Made by a program: the position numbers and the translations under genes
In this document: positions 11,510-22,018 of the stretch, piece after piece
How the letters are laid out: every line of letters starts with the position of its first letter
How positions within the stretch are numbered: position 1 is the first letter of the stretch
Assembly: GCA_916700875.1 (NCBI GenBank)
Contig: CAKAKS010000067.1
Coordinates: forward strand, 965,409-1,029,408
DNA from: Sebastes aleutianus
Taxonomy: Eukaryota > Chordata > Actinopteri > Perciformes > Sebastidae
Length of the DNA: 64,000 nucleotides
Direction of reading: 5' to 3'
Notes under the pieces: model-generated
Database searches by the model: none
Told to the model about the DNA's origin: nothing
What the model saw: only the letters and a program-made list of their open reading frames with translations

Positions 11510-11732
11510 ATCCTTAAGATTGGCAATCAATCAAACCCAATTTTGGATACTGTGTTTGATACAATATGGAAAATAAGTAAGTAGAGGTGACAGCCCCATG
11601 CATTTTTTAAATGAGGGCTCGTTTCAGTCTCAATGCCCAGACAAATTGGCGATTTTGGTGTAAATACCTTTTAGTGCAATGATGGTGGTATAGTGGTGAG
11701 CATAGCTGCCTTCCAAGCCATTGACCTGGGTA
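11510..11732 (+). repeat. Left arm of an inverted duplication containing a tRNA-Gly fragment
   Basis: The stretch from ggcaatcaatcaaacccaat to the tRNA-Gly remnant (about 11679-11732, ctTCCaa anticodon region, cut after cctgggt) matches the minus strand of 12206-12435. The tRNA here lost its T arm and acceptor 3' strand to an internal deletion and is a pseudogene. A third copy of the tRNA-Gly module, same orientation, is at 14400-14575. Confidence 0.8.
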
Positions 11733-11974
11733 TTGTTGTTAGAAAGTAAGCAGTAAAGCTGGGGACACACCAAGCCAACATCAAAGAACTAGCGGCAACG
11801 AAGGCCGCCTGTTGTGTCGCCTCACGTCACCTTTGCTTTAGCCGACAAGTTGCACTTGAACACACCGCAAGACAACAGTGACGGCCAGTTAGCACGTATG
11901 TTCTGTGCCTGCCTGAGATGAAATCACTCTCCCTACCAGCAGGACGCAGTAGTGTGTACTTGTCAAAAAACACA

Positions 11975-12031
11975 GGGGATGTAGCTCAGTGGTAGAGCGT
12001 ATGCTTTGCATGTATGAGGGTTCAATCCCCA
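11975..12031 (+). pseudogene. Truncated tRNA-Ala (TGC) copy
   Basis: It begins ggggatgtagctcag like the complete gene at 11228 and keeps the TGC anticodon loop. The variable loop and 5' T stem are deleted (tgtatgagggttcaatcccc), and the 3' acceptor strand is replaced by module sequence. It cannot fold as a tRNA. Confidence 0.85.
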
Positions 12032-12205
12032 TGCTTTAGCCGACAAGTTGCACTTGAGCAAACCGCAAAGACTACAGCCGACGGCCAGTTAGCACGTACG
12101 TTCTGTGTCTGCCTGAGATGAAATAACGGTCAGGGATAGGGTTGACCCCTAACCCATTCTAACAACAATACCAAGCATACTGTCAGTAGAAGAAGAAAAA
12201 GAACG

Positions 12206-12276
12206 GTGATGGCTGGGAATCTAACCCAGGTCAACTGCTTGGAAGGCAGCTATGCTCACCACTATACCACCATCAC
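12206..12276 (-). tRNA. tRNA-Gly (anticodon TCC), doubtful function
   Basis: On the minus strand a 71-nt cloverleaf has a perfect gtgatgg/ccatcac acceptor stem, D arm tggtatagtggtgagca, and anticodon TCC in gccTTCCaagc. The T loop reads ttagatt rather than ttcgatt, losing the conserved C56. That base normally contacts the D loop, so activity is uncertain. Confidence 0.75.
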
Positions 12277-12463
12277 TGCGCAAAAAGAGTTTCACCACAA
12301 ATTTCCAAATTTTTTTAGGCATTGAGACTTAAATGAGCCCTGCATTTAAAAAAATGAATGGGGCTGTCACCTCTACTTACTTATTGTTGATATTGTATCA
12401 AACACAGTATCAAAAATTGGGTTTGATTGACTCACTATTTGATTTTAGGAAAGGGAAGGGAGA

Positions 12464-12489
12464 GAAGTTCACAGCGAGGAGTGGGCAAG
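12464..12489 (+). other. 26-bp copy of transposase exon 2 outside the element
   Basis: These 26 bases are identical to 3177-3202 inside the transposase-like gene (start gaagttcacagcgaggag); flanking bases differ on both sides. It is a displaced scrap of the element, consistent with filler DNA copied during break repair. Confidence 0.85.
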
Positions 12490-12572
12490 GCTAAAAAACA
12501 AAACTAAAACTAAACAGGGCACCTTTGACTTCTCACCATGCTGCAGTGATGTACAGGTGTACTCCGAGACCC

Positions 12573-12630
12573 TGTGACATCACTGTTGGGTGTGGTTTCA
12601 CCTGAAACCACACCCAACAGTGATGTCACA
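12573..12630. repeat. Near-perfect hairpin with 28-bp arms
   Basis: Arms 12573-12600 and 12603-12630 are exact reverse complements with a 2-base spacer (cc). The outer end reads tgtgacatcactgttggg. A smaller hairpin of the same design follows at once, and a 5-bp one precedes it (12551-12562). Confidence 0.95.
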
Positions 12631-12633
12631 GTA

Positions 12634-12663
12634 CAGCATCGCATGCAGGTGCATGCGATGCTG
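12634..12663. repeat. Second hairpin with 14-bp arms
   Basis: Arms 12634-12647 (cagcatcgcatgca) and 12650-12663 are exact reverse complements with spacer gg. Pairing continues outward a few more bases if one deleted base is allowed. It lies 3 bases from the 28-bp hairpin. Confidence 0.95.
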
Positions 12664-12751
12664 ACTGTGGTCAGAGGTAAAACAAACTTGTATTGGGTAG
12701 TTCATATGAAATGCATTTAGTCCAAAGAGAGAGACAATCTCTGCAACCAAA

Positions 12752-12825
12752 AGGCACTGCTGGGATTTGAACCCAGGATCTCCTGTTTACAAGACAGGCA
12801 CTTTAACCAACTGAGCCACAGCGCC
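12752..12825 (-). tRNA. tRNA-Thr (anticodon TGT)
   Basis: The minus strand gives ggcgctgtggctcagttgg ... ctTGTaa ... ggttcaaatcc ... cagtgcc plus a discriminator base. The seven-pair acceptor stem is intact with one G-U pair. A and B boxes are canonical, and length and layout are normal for eukaryotic tRNA-Thr. Confidence 0.9.
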
Positions 12826-13294
12826 TCCTACTGCTGCAGCTCCCCGTTGCAAGAAGACAACGAGCTAGTAAACATGTAAACAGTACTGGATTTAAAACAT
12901 TTAGAAACTCACTGATAGCTTCTTCCATTCTGTCTGTTTCTTCACTCCAACAGTCAACAAACCAGAACTACAGTCTTTATCTAAACTTAACTATGTAGTT
13001 TTCCTGCCTAGACTAAACCCTTGATATAGAGCTGGCAGAGATAAACATCCATCCATCCATTATCTGTACCCGCTCATCCTATTCAGGGTCGCGTGGGAGC
13101 TGGAGGAGATCCCAGCTGACATTATGTGAAGGCGCGGTACACCCTGGACAGGTCACCAGACTATAGTACTACACCACCTCCTCTTGTTGGTGTTCATTCC
13201 GTTCTTTCTTTCATTGTTTCCTTTCATTTCCACACAAATGAGACAATGTTTTTCCAGGACAATGTCAAATCATGTCCTGAATCTCTTTTCCCAA

Positions 13295-13342
13295 GATCTA
13301 CTGTTTACGAGACAGGCGCTTTAACCACTAAGCCACAGCGTC
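13295..13342 (-). pseudogene. Truncated tRNA-Thr copy (anticodon CGT)
   Basis: The minus strand reads gacgctgtggcttagtggtt and continues through the anticodon arm (ctCGTaa), then stops before the variable loop. The T arm and 3' acceptor strand are absent. Confidence 0.8.
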
Positions 13343-13468
13343 TCTGTTTTTTGTTATCTTCTTCTCTCATATCAAAGTTGCATACATATCCAAAATGTAA
13401 AAAATAGTTGCAAAGATTTCAACACAGGAGCTGTCTGTTTCTTCATCACAACATTCAACTTTTGACCA

Positions 13469-14246
13469 GAGGCCTGTACTACGAAGCAAATTCAACATAC
13501 CCAGGGTATCTTCTCGTTATCTGGCTTCACTTAACCTAACAAACGAGATCTTCCTAAACGGTACTACGAAGCTGGTTATCAACTTGGTAAGTCAACCCAG
13601 GGTTTCTCCATCTGGCTATGAGCGCGTTCACATGAACGGGGAGGTGTTTGCAGTTTATGACAAATCACAGACATGGACAAGTCTACTGACAGCAGACAGA
13701 CAGGCAGAGTGGCACATTTAACAAAGGAAGAACAAACTATATTAGACAAATACGAAGAAGTTAAACACTTAATCAAGACTAAAAGTAACTTAAAATGTAA
13801 AAAAACCTTCCGATGTGTGAATGCTTAAATGAACAGATTTATTAATTTAACGGAACACTCAAAAGTCAGATATACTCGTCTAAATATAAATAGCTTTTCA
13901 GAGTGTAAAAGATGAATGGATAACATATCTTTTTACCCTGCAAATAGGTCATTGTGTCTATGACTATTTAAACATCCTTTCACCAGCTTCCCCCCTCTCT
14001 GACTGTGTGAAACGGACTCAAGAGCAAGTAAAAAAATATATATAAAAACATATTCAAAACGGTAAACACCCACAACATAAAGTCCGCTGTCCTTCCTGTA
14101 TTTTTGTCAGTTGTGTTGTTTTTAGCCTGAAATATGACTTAAACTTCTTCATATGTGTGTATTATCAGCAGGTTAGCCGTTCAGCATAAATTACCATGGT
14201 GATCTACCCCGGTAAGAAGTAATCCAGCTTCGTAGTACCGAAAACC
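13469..14246 (+). mobile_element. PIF/Harbinger-type remnant, copy 1
   Basis: It starts gaggcctgtactacgaagc and ends near a rough inverse, cagcttcgtagtaccg (about 14225-14240). Inside, 13712-13790 encodes an open stretch containing LTKEEQTILDKYEE, which resembles the Myb/SANT-like DNA-binding protein of PIF/Harbinger elements. No transposase remains. A partial duplicate of its left part follows at 14285-14398. A related copy lies at 17452. Confidence 0.6.
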
Positions 14247-14504
14247 CAGAGTTAACCCTGAAGTTACCTCGCTAACGCCAAATCCAAATTCAACATACGG
14301 TATCTTCTCGTTATCTGGCTTCACTAACCCTAACAAATGAGATCCCGCTAAGCGGTCCTACGAAGCTGGTTATCAACTCGGTAAATCAACCCAGGGTTTA
14401 AGTAAGTAGAGATGAAAGCCCCATGCATTTTTTAAATGCAGGGCTCGTTTCAGTCTCAATGCCCAGAAAAATTGGTGAACTTGGTGTAAAGACCTTTTTG
14501 TGCA

Positions 14505-14575
14505 GTTATGGTGGTATAGTGGTGAGCATAGCTGCCTTCCAAGCAGTTGACCTGGGTTCGATTCCCAGCCATCAT
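14505..14575 (+). tRNA. tRNA-Gly (anticodon TCC)
   Basis: The 71-nt sequence contains tggtatagtggtgagca, anticodon TCC and a normal T arm (gggttcgattccc). The acceptor stem gttatgg/ccatcat has one mismatch and one G-U pair, so it may be weak. It lies in the third copy of the tRNA-Gly module (14400-14640). Confidence 0.75.
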
Positions 14576-15001
14576 TTTCTTCTTCTACTGACAGTATACT
14601 GTTGCTTGGCATTGTTGTTAGAAAGTAAGCAGTAAAGCTGGGGACACACCAAGCCAACATCAAAGAACTAGCGGCAACGAAGGCCGCCTGTTGCGTCGCC
14701 TCACGTCACCTTTGTTTTGGCCGACAAGTTGCACTTGAACACACCGCAAAGACTACAGCCGACGGCCTGTTAGCACATAGCTACGTTCTGTGGCTGCCTG
14801 AAATGAAATAACTCTCCGTACCAGCAGGTCGCGGTATTGTGTACTTGTCATTCAAAAAGGGAAACCGGAAGACCGAGGACGGCGGATATACGAGCCGTTA
14901 TAATGAAACGGACATAAAATAAACCAGTTGCCGACCACATAGCTTGAATGAGCTTGAAAAATGGGAAGAGCCCTCTGTGTTTTTCCTCTTGACTTTACTC
15001 G

Positions 15002-15546
15002 TTGGCTTGTACTACTGTATCCTGTCAGTACAACTGTATTTTATTAAAATATATCTTGTTTATAGGCCACATATCTACAGGCTATCAGACTAGGAACAGG
15101 AAGTGCATTATTATCATACTGTCGCAGATGTGTCTATGGTTTTGTTCCGCTGCTTTGCGCGGAGCTGACACCCGACTGTTCTCTATCCTCCCCGGCTCTC
15201 TGGAGCGCTGTACCCTGCTGTTGTCTGAAAAGCAGCGGTGTCGGCGGCACGGAGGTACAATAACCTTTTATTTTGATGTTAATACATTGTACCAGAATTC
15301 ACGAATATGTAGGATAAACTACTAACATTTATGTAATATTACGTCACAACGGCTGCTGTATTAGCTATGTGTTTACTACATGTTTATTTGCATATAGAGC
15401 GGGGAAGTGAGATTGAATCACAAGTGGCCACTGAAGACGCATGTGGGGACGCATTTTAATGCCAGGTGTGAACAGACGCATTTAAAACTGTCCACTTGTG
15501 ATCCGATCACTGAGGACGCATGCTAATACCAGGTCTGAACAGGGCC
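15002..15546 (+). mobile_element. Non-autonomous DNA element (MITE), copy 1
   Basis: It matches 57300-57755 over most of its length (shared segments such as ttttattaaaatatatcttg). It ends with ataccaggtctgaacagggcc, the inverse of the left end of the second copy (ggccctgttcagacctgg). The right end appears twice here (about 15475 and 15546), and the left end is missing. Confidence 0.65.
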
Positions 15547-17451
15547 TATGTGTACTGCAACAGGACATTCTTGAAGAGATTCAAGACATGATGTGACATT
15601 GTCCTGGAAAAACATTGTCTCATTTCAGGGGAAATGAAAGGAAACAATGGAAGAAAGAACAGAATAAACAGCAACAAGAGGAGGTGGTGTAGTACTATAG
15701 TCTGGTTACCTGTCCAGGGTGTACCCCGACTTCATATAATGTCAGCTGGGATCTGCTCCAGCCCCCACGTGACCTTAAATAGGATAAGTGGGTACAGAGT
15801 TCCTCAAAAGGTTCCAAGTTCAGAAGGAAAGTTCCTGCAGTCGAAATGGGGCTATGCTTTCATGCTACACTTATTACAGAAAATAAGCTAAACAAAGTTG
15901 TCACTCAACTGGCGATGTGCTTTCCTACGCTGTGACAAGTGTGTGGATGAAGCATTATGTTGTTAAATTTTACTAATTAATCAACTGGCTAGTTAGCTAG
16001 CTAGCTTGCCAAATCCACTTTAATGCTACACTGGTTACAGAAATTGAGTGCACATGGGAGAAGTTTGCCTCTGTCAGAAACCTCCTCAGGTTTAGCCAAC
16101 AGCTGTACTTGGTTAGGTTTAGGAAAAGATAATGGGTTGGGTTAAAATAAACCCTTTCTGGCAGAAAGCCCTGAAAGCAAAGACTTCTCCCGTGTGCAAA
16201 ATGAGCCGAACATTCGAGGCAGAGGCAACGAATACTAGCCAATCACAGCACAGTAGTGCGGGACGAGGCCCAGCACCGAGTAGAGAGGACAAGATGAAGC
16301 CTGACCTTCGGCTGCATTCGTTGAAAATCCTGCAATAAGGCACGTTCCCGCAGGGTTGTGCGGAGTCGTGTTTATCCGTGCTTTAGACCGTTACCGCCGT
16401 GAAACAATCAGAAAATAACGTTTTCTTTCTCTGATTCACTGCTTCTCTCTCATTAATGGCGCTCACTCTCTTCATTCACTCTATAGATTGCATTTTTCAT
16501 CATTTTAAATAAAGTAAATTATGATTACATTATGATTACACATCAGGAGCTCCAGAACATGAACGGTGGTGATAACTGCGACTCAACATTGATTTCTGAG
16601 GGGAAAAGCTCCACAGGTTGACTTCATGTGTCTGTGTTGAGCCATGTAATGTGAAAACTAGCAGGGTGTTACATACTGTACATCTGTAAACTAAAGAATA
16701 TGATTTGTTTTGCAGCAAAAACCCAGATAGTCAGGATTTTTTTTATTTTGTTTTACATCAAACATCACATACAAAAGACAATATTAAGGAGCTGATTTTC
16801 CACCAAAATTCAGACATAACCTGTTTGTAGTCAGTTGAAAAACTGAAGCCTCAGGTTCAGGTTTTATCTACTTCTTTCTGTTTGTTACAAGCAAATCTGT
16901 TATAAAATAAAAAAAGATGGCTATAATAGTAGTATGTGGAAATTAACTGCAAAAGTCAATCGTTCCACAGGGAGGAGCTGCAACACAAAGCAAAGCAGAA
17001 ACATCTATTTAAATGTATTAATCTACAGTTATGTTGTCATAAACAGAACTAATCTGCAGAGGCACTTTAGATTCAGAATATATGAATGAATGAAGACAAA
17101 GTGAAACCCAGGTCCAGGTGGTTGAGTGTGGAGCAGAAGGAGTGGAGGAGTCTCAGTGTGTCTGCAGAGACTGTGCAGAAGGACAAAGTCCAGATACACT
17201 GACGATACTCTGTCAGGTCCAGAGGAACACACAGGGATGATTGTGGTTAGAGATCACTACAGCCATCTGATGAGAGAAGAAGAAGACAACAGAAGTCATC
17301 AATCAGTGTTTACAGAGACTCCCTTCATCAGCTGTCAGTCAGCATCCAGTACAAAGAGCAGCAGGGACTTCAGTCTGTGCAGCGTAGCCAGCTTCCTTTC
17401 AGCTCTCATGTTAACGTATTGGAGTGAACACACTGAGCTCAGAACTCACAG
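15547..17451. other. Gene-free stretch, no recognised feature
   Basis: No exon, RNA or intact mobile element was recognised. 15700-15800 resembles the teleost repeat at 13046-13160 in inverse orientation. Confidence 0.45.
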
Positions 17452-18510
17452 ACCAGAGGCCTGTACTACGAAGCCAGTTCAACACATTCAGGGTATCTTC
17501 TGGTTATCTGATTTAACTAACCCCTCAACTAAGATCCCGCTAAGCGGTACTACGACAGCTGTTATCAACTCGGTACGTCAACCCAGGGTTTCTCAGTCTG
17601 GCTATGAGCGCGTTCACATAGAAGGGGCTGTGTTTGTAGCACATGACCAATCACAAACATGGACCAGTCTACGGTCAGCAGAGCGGCATACTTTACAAAC
17701 GCATATTAGACAAATTAAACACATAATCCAGACTCGAAGTAACACAGTTTAAACTGCCAAATGCAGGAAGGACAGCTGACTGTGTGAATGTGTAAATTAA
17801 CAGACTTATAATATCACGATAGATCTGACTATAACTAATTACACGTGTATTCCATTAAATTAATGTGTTGATTAGATGTGTTCTTAGAATAGAATAGAAT
17901 AGAAGATACTTTATTCATCTCCTTGAGGAAATTATGCCCTGTATCACAATACTTTAGTCTTATTCTTTCAGCTCCAACCCCGGCGGTGTAAAACAGACTT
18001 AGGAGAAAGTAAAAAATAAATATATAAACATGATTCAAAGCCGTAAGCAGGCTTACTTTCACATCTTATAATCACATACATACAAAAACAACATTAAAGT
18101 ATTGGTAGCAAAGTAACCAAGGCAACGCATTCAGTCTAAGGGACTGTAGGAACACGACTCTGATGTGTCTCACAACAACATACGGCTCAAGAAGCTGATT
18201 CAGATGAGTGACTATATGAATATCATATATGATTATATGATAAGAGATCATATACTGATTTTGTGTTATTGTGGTTAGTTAAATGTAATTTATGTCCGTT
18301 TCACACCACTGAGTTTGCAGCTGAGAGAAGAAGGCTAAATTATTGTCATACAGGTCATAACAATACATCTAATCCCATTAACTCAGCAGAGTACACAAAG
18401 TAATTCTAGTCAGATCTATCGTGCTCTAGATGGGGCGGTGATATTACAAGTCTGTTAATTTACACATTCACACAGTCGGTGACCTTTCTGCATTTGTCAG
18501 TTTAAACTCT
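17452..18510 (+). mobile_element. PIF/Harbinger-type remnant, copy 2, with internal inverted repeat
   Basis: It starts with the same gaccagaggcctgtactacg end as the copy at 13469 and follows it for about 270 bp. The SANT-like reading frame is decayed. The stretch 17745-17830 recurs inverted at about 18405-18510, suggesting a rearranged or doubled-back copy. A repeated tagaa run (17886-17906) resembles a LINE/SINE tail. Confidence 0.5.
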
Positions 18511-18825
18511 GTTGCTTTTAGCCTGGATTATGTGTTTAAATCCTTTGTCTTTGTACACAAAAAACAGATATTATTTTACGATCCATGCACTGAGCTTTGA
18601 TTGGTCAGTAGAGACTTTGGGCATCAGGTATGTTTACTCTGCAGATTTCACTGAAGAACACAGTGGAAATAAACTGCTGAGAGTCCTGAGGGTATCATTA
18701 CTGCAGAAACAGAGAGCTTTTCACTGCTCACTTTCATGATGGATTTACTGCTGTTAGGTTGGTTTCAGTCACATTTGAATGTTTCATCTACTTTTAAATA
18801 TTACATGACAAATATGTAAATATTA

Positions 18826-19529
18826 GGGCTGTCAATCCATTAAAATATCTAGTTGCGATTAATTGCATGATTGTCCATAGTTAATTGTGATTAATCACAA
18901 ATAAATCGCACATTTTTGATCTGTTCAAAATGTACTTTAAGGGAGATTTGTCAAGTATTTAATACTCTTATCAACATGGAAATGGACAAATAGGCTGCTT
19001 TATGCAATTGTATGTATATATTTATTATTGTAAATCAATTAACAACTCAAAACAATGACAGATATTGTCCAGAAACCCTCACAGGTACTGCATTTAGGAT
19101 AACAAATATGCTCAAATCATAACATGGCAAACTGCAGCCCAACAGGCAACAACAGCTGTCAGTGTGTCAGTGCGCTGACTTGACTATGAGTTGCCCCCAA
19201 ACTGCATGGGATTATTATAAGTGGGCATGTCTGTAAAGGGGAGACTCGTGGGTACCCATAGAACCCATTTACATTCACATATCTGGAGGTCAGAGGTCAA
19301 GGGACCCCTTTGAAAATGGCCAGAGACAGTTTTTCCTCGCCAACATTAAGAGCAAGTTTGGAGCGTTATTTAACCTCCTTCATGACAAGCTAGTATGACA
19401 TGGTTGGTACCGATGGATTCATCAGGTTTTTTAGTTTAATATAATACCAGTCTTCACTCTATCGCAAGTTGCGTTTCGTAAATGCATTAAAGAAATGACG
19501 CGTTATTATAACGTTAACTTTGACAGCCC
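18826..19529. mobile_element. 704-bp MITE with gggctgtcaa ends
   Basis: Terminal inverted repeats gggctgtcaa (18826-18835) and ttgacagccc (19520-19529). No coding capacity. Parts of the interior recur at 34725-34910 (minus strand) and 50752-50950 (plus strand), so it is a dispersed family. Confidence 0.75.
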
Positions 19530-19966
19530 GACTAAATATGGAGTCTTTTTGGACAAGGAGATCAAACAGAGCGTTTCAGAGAGAGGGTGAAAAGAGGTGC
19601 AGCAGCTCAGCCGGTAGAAGAAAAGTAAAGTGTTTTTTTGAACATTAAAGCATGTAAACATGTTCTAGTGGAAACCCAAAATACAAGTATGCACCTGAAC
19701 ATAAGCTTAACAGGTCCTCTTTAAAAGGTCCTACATGTTCATACACAGACTGAACAGTAAAACGTCAGCAGTGATTACTGGACTTCAGCAGAGGTTCTGG
19801 TCTGCATAAAGACCACATGGTTACTAAATGTAACCATGGTTCTATGATGGTTCTATCTCTCAATGAGAGAACAAAGACTTTTTGATCAGATTTTATGGTA
19901 CAACAGTTTGATGGATGAGGACCACTGTCTCTATACATGTTGTGATGCTGTCAGCTGTAATCCAGC

Positions 19967-19972
19967 TTTATT
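19967..19972 (-). terminator. Polyadenylation signal of the NLR gene
   Basis: AATAAA on the minus strand, 200 bases after the stop codon of the last LRR exon. No exon is seen beyond it, which fits a 3' UTR end here. Confidence 0.5.
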
Positions 19973-20171
19973 TCCTGGAGACATGAACACAACAACAACA
20001 TCTTCTTCACATCAACTCTAACACATGATCACAACAAGCTTCTGGCTGATCTGATTGGCTGACCGTTCTCTCTCTTTCTGTGCGTCACGCGTTCTCCTCT
20101 CACAGCTTATCGGAGGAAACACATCACAACAATACTGCTGAAACCAGCATGGACCGACTACGACCGTCTAC

Positions 20172-21954
20172 TTACTCCAGAGTCTCCAGTCTACAGTGTG
20201 GACTCTTCACAAGATCAGACAGCAGCTTCACATCTGAATCCTGCAGCTTGTTGAGGCTCAGATCCAGCTGTCTCAGATGGGAGAGGTTGGACTTCAGAGC
20301 TGAGGCCAGAGGAGCACAGCTGATCTTTGACAAACTGCAGCGCCACAATCTGAATAAAGAATAAATGATGAAGATAAAAAACACTTTATAACCCAATCAG
20401 ATGTGTTTAGGTTTTAAATGTGTAGCTCAACATTACTATGTCCTAATCAATGATCTTTTCCCTAAAATGATTAGAGTGACTTTGTCATTGTGTTATTGTG
20501 GATCATCATAATGTCAGCCTTCTACAGACATCATCCAAATGTCACCACAACATTCATACACCTATTCATGTCAACACACATCAATAACATGCTGCTGATC
20601 TCTGTGTTCATCTATGTGTGTGTGCTGAAGGATCAATATCAATGATCAGACATTATTTGTGGAATACATTGAAACAAACAGAAACCAGAGAAATATTTCT
20701 ACTTCAATAAGTAAACTTGATCAATTTAGGACAAATATTCAGGGTTCCTACAAATTTTCCATTTCAAAATTCCCGACTTTTCCAGAATCAAATATCCAGA
20801 CTTCTCTGTAGATTTTTCAGACCATATTTTACTTTGTGACTCGGGGTTCAGAGGACGCTGTGACAAGACTAAAGTTCCTCCCCCCCCTCCATGGTTGAGA
20901 TGTCAAACGATTTTCCTCAAAGTTTGCATCCAGCTCTCTTTTCCCATTTGTAATTGTTAACCAACCAGGCTTTGTGTTTGGGATCGTCAAGCCAGCCCTC
21001 AGAAAACTTGCATTTACTCATCGTGGCCATTCAGTCTACAGTCCTACACAGAAAGCTGGACGACGTTCCACTGTCAAACATCCTGCTCTAGGTGAAAAAC
21101 AATGATGCCGCCCCTGTATTAGCACCAGGGACAGACTGGGACACAAACCCATCCCAGGACTTTGAGACGGACAGTGGACATTTTCTACACTTTCTTTAAG
21201 AAACACAAGTCTTTTGCGACTGCAGACTAAATTTAGTTCAAGAAACATGAAAATATGATTAAAAGGACATTAACAACTTTATAGATGTAAGATATGTTTG
21301 TACATAAATTAGGTTCAATTGTTAATTAAACATATAAGATATATTACAGTAACAGAGAGTCAGTGAACTAACCTCAGAGTCTCCAGTCTACAGTGTGGAC
21401 TCTCCAGAAAACCACACAGGAGCTTCACTCCTGAATCCTGCAGAATGTTTCCACTCAGATCCAGCTGTCTCAGATGGGAGGGGTTGGACTTCAGAGCTGA
21501 GGCCAGAGAAGCACAGCTGATCTCTGACAAACTGCAGTGCCTCAATCTGAATAAAGAATAAATGATGTAGATAAAAATCACTGTATAATCCTACCAGATG
21601 TGTTCAGGTTTTAAATGTGTAGCTTAACATTACTATGTCCTAATCAATGATCTTTTCCCTAAAATGAGTAGAGTGACTTTGTATTTGTGTTATTGTGGAT
21701 CATCATGTCAACCTCCTACAGACATCATCCAAATGTCACCACAACATTCATACACCTGTTCATGTCAACACACATCAATAACATGCTGCTGATCTCAGTC
21801 AAGTCTGGAATTAGGGGATCATTATCAAATCAGACTTGTTGGAGTAAAAAAAAGGTTCATTATTTAATTTATTAAATTGCCTTCTTCTTAATGAAGCTTA
21901 TTCGGAAGTTCAGACAGGAAGACCTTCCTTACACTCTCATTCATTCTCAACCTT

Positions 21955-22018
<64 letters not shown>

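Larger units (their letters stand above)
10987..14890. mobile_element. 3.9-kb segment bounded by inverted repeats and carrying tRNA genes
   Basis: The sequence at 10987-11024 is repeated inverted at 14853-14890, about 38 bp with one mismatch; the outer 31 bp are perfect. It starts tatatccgccgtcctcgg on each outward end. Between the arms are tRNA-Ala, tRNA-Gly and tRNA-Thr genes, several truncated copies, repeated modules and a PIF remnant. No transposase is seen and no target-site duplication is evident (atttg versus cgagc). It may be a composite non-autonomous element, or an accident of inverted duplication. Confidence 0.5.

Noticed and set aside
10987..14890. Dada-type insertion into a tRNA gene
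   Set aside because: Dada elements insert within small RNA genes. Here the tRNAs lie inside the segment, and neither end of the large transposon interrupts a tRNA.
17126..17752. Plus-strand frame of 208 codons
   Set aside because: Its second half runs into the PIF remnant at 17452 and its first half has no recognisable domain. It may overlap old 3' UTR-like sequence of an NLR gene.
17000..20171. Search for a B30.2 (PRY-SPRY) exon downstream of the last LRR exon
   Set aside because: No segment with B30.2 hallmarks was found. The last LRR exon ends in a stop and is followed by a polyadenylation signal, so the gene probably ends there.
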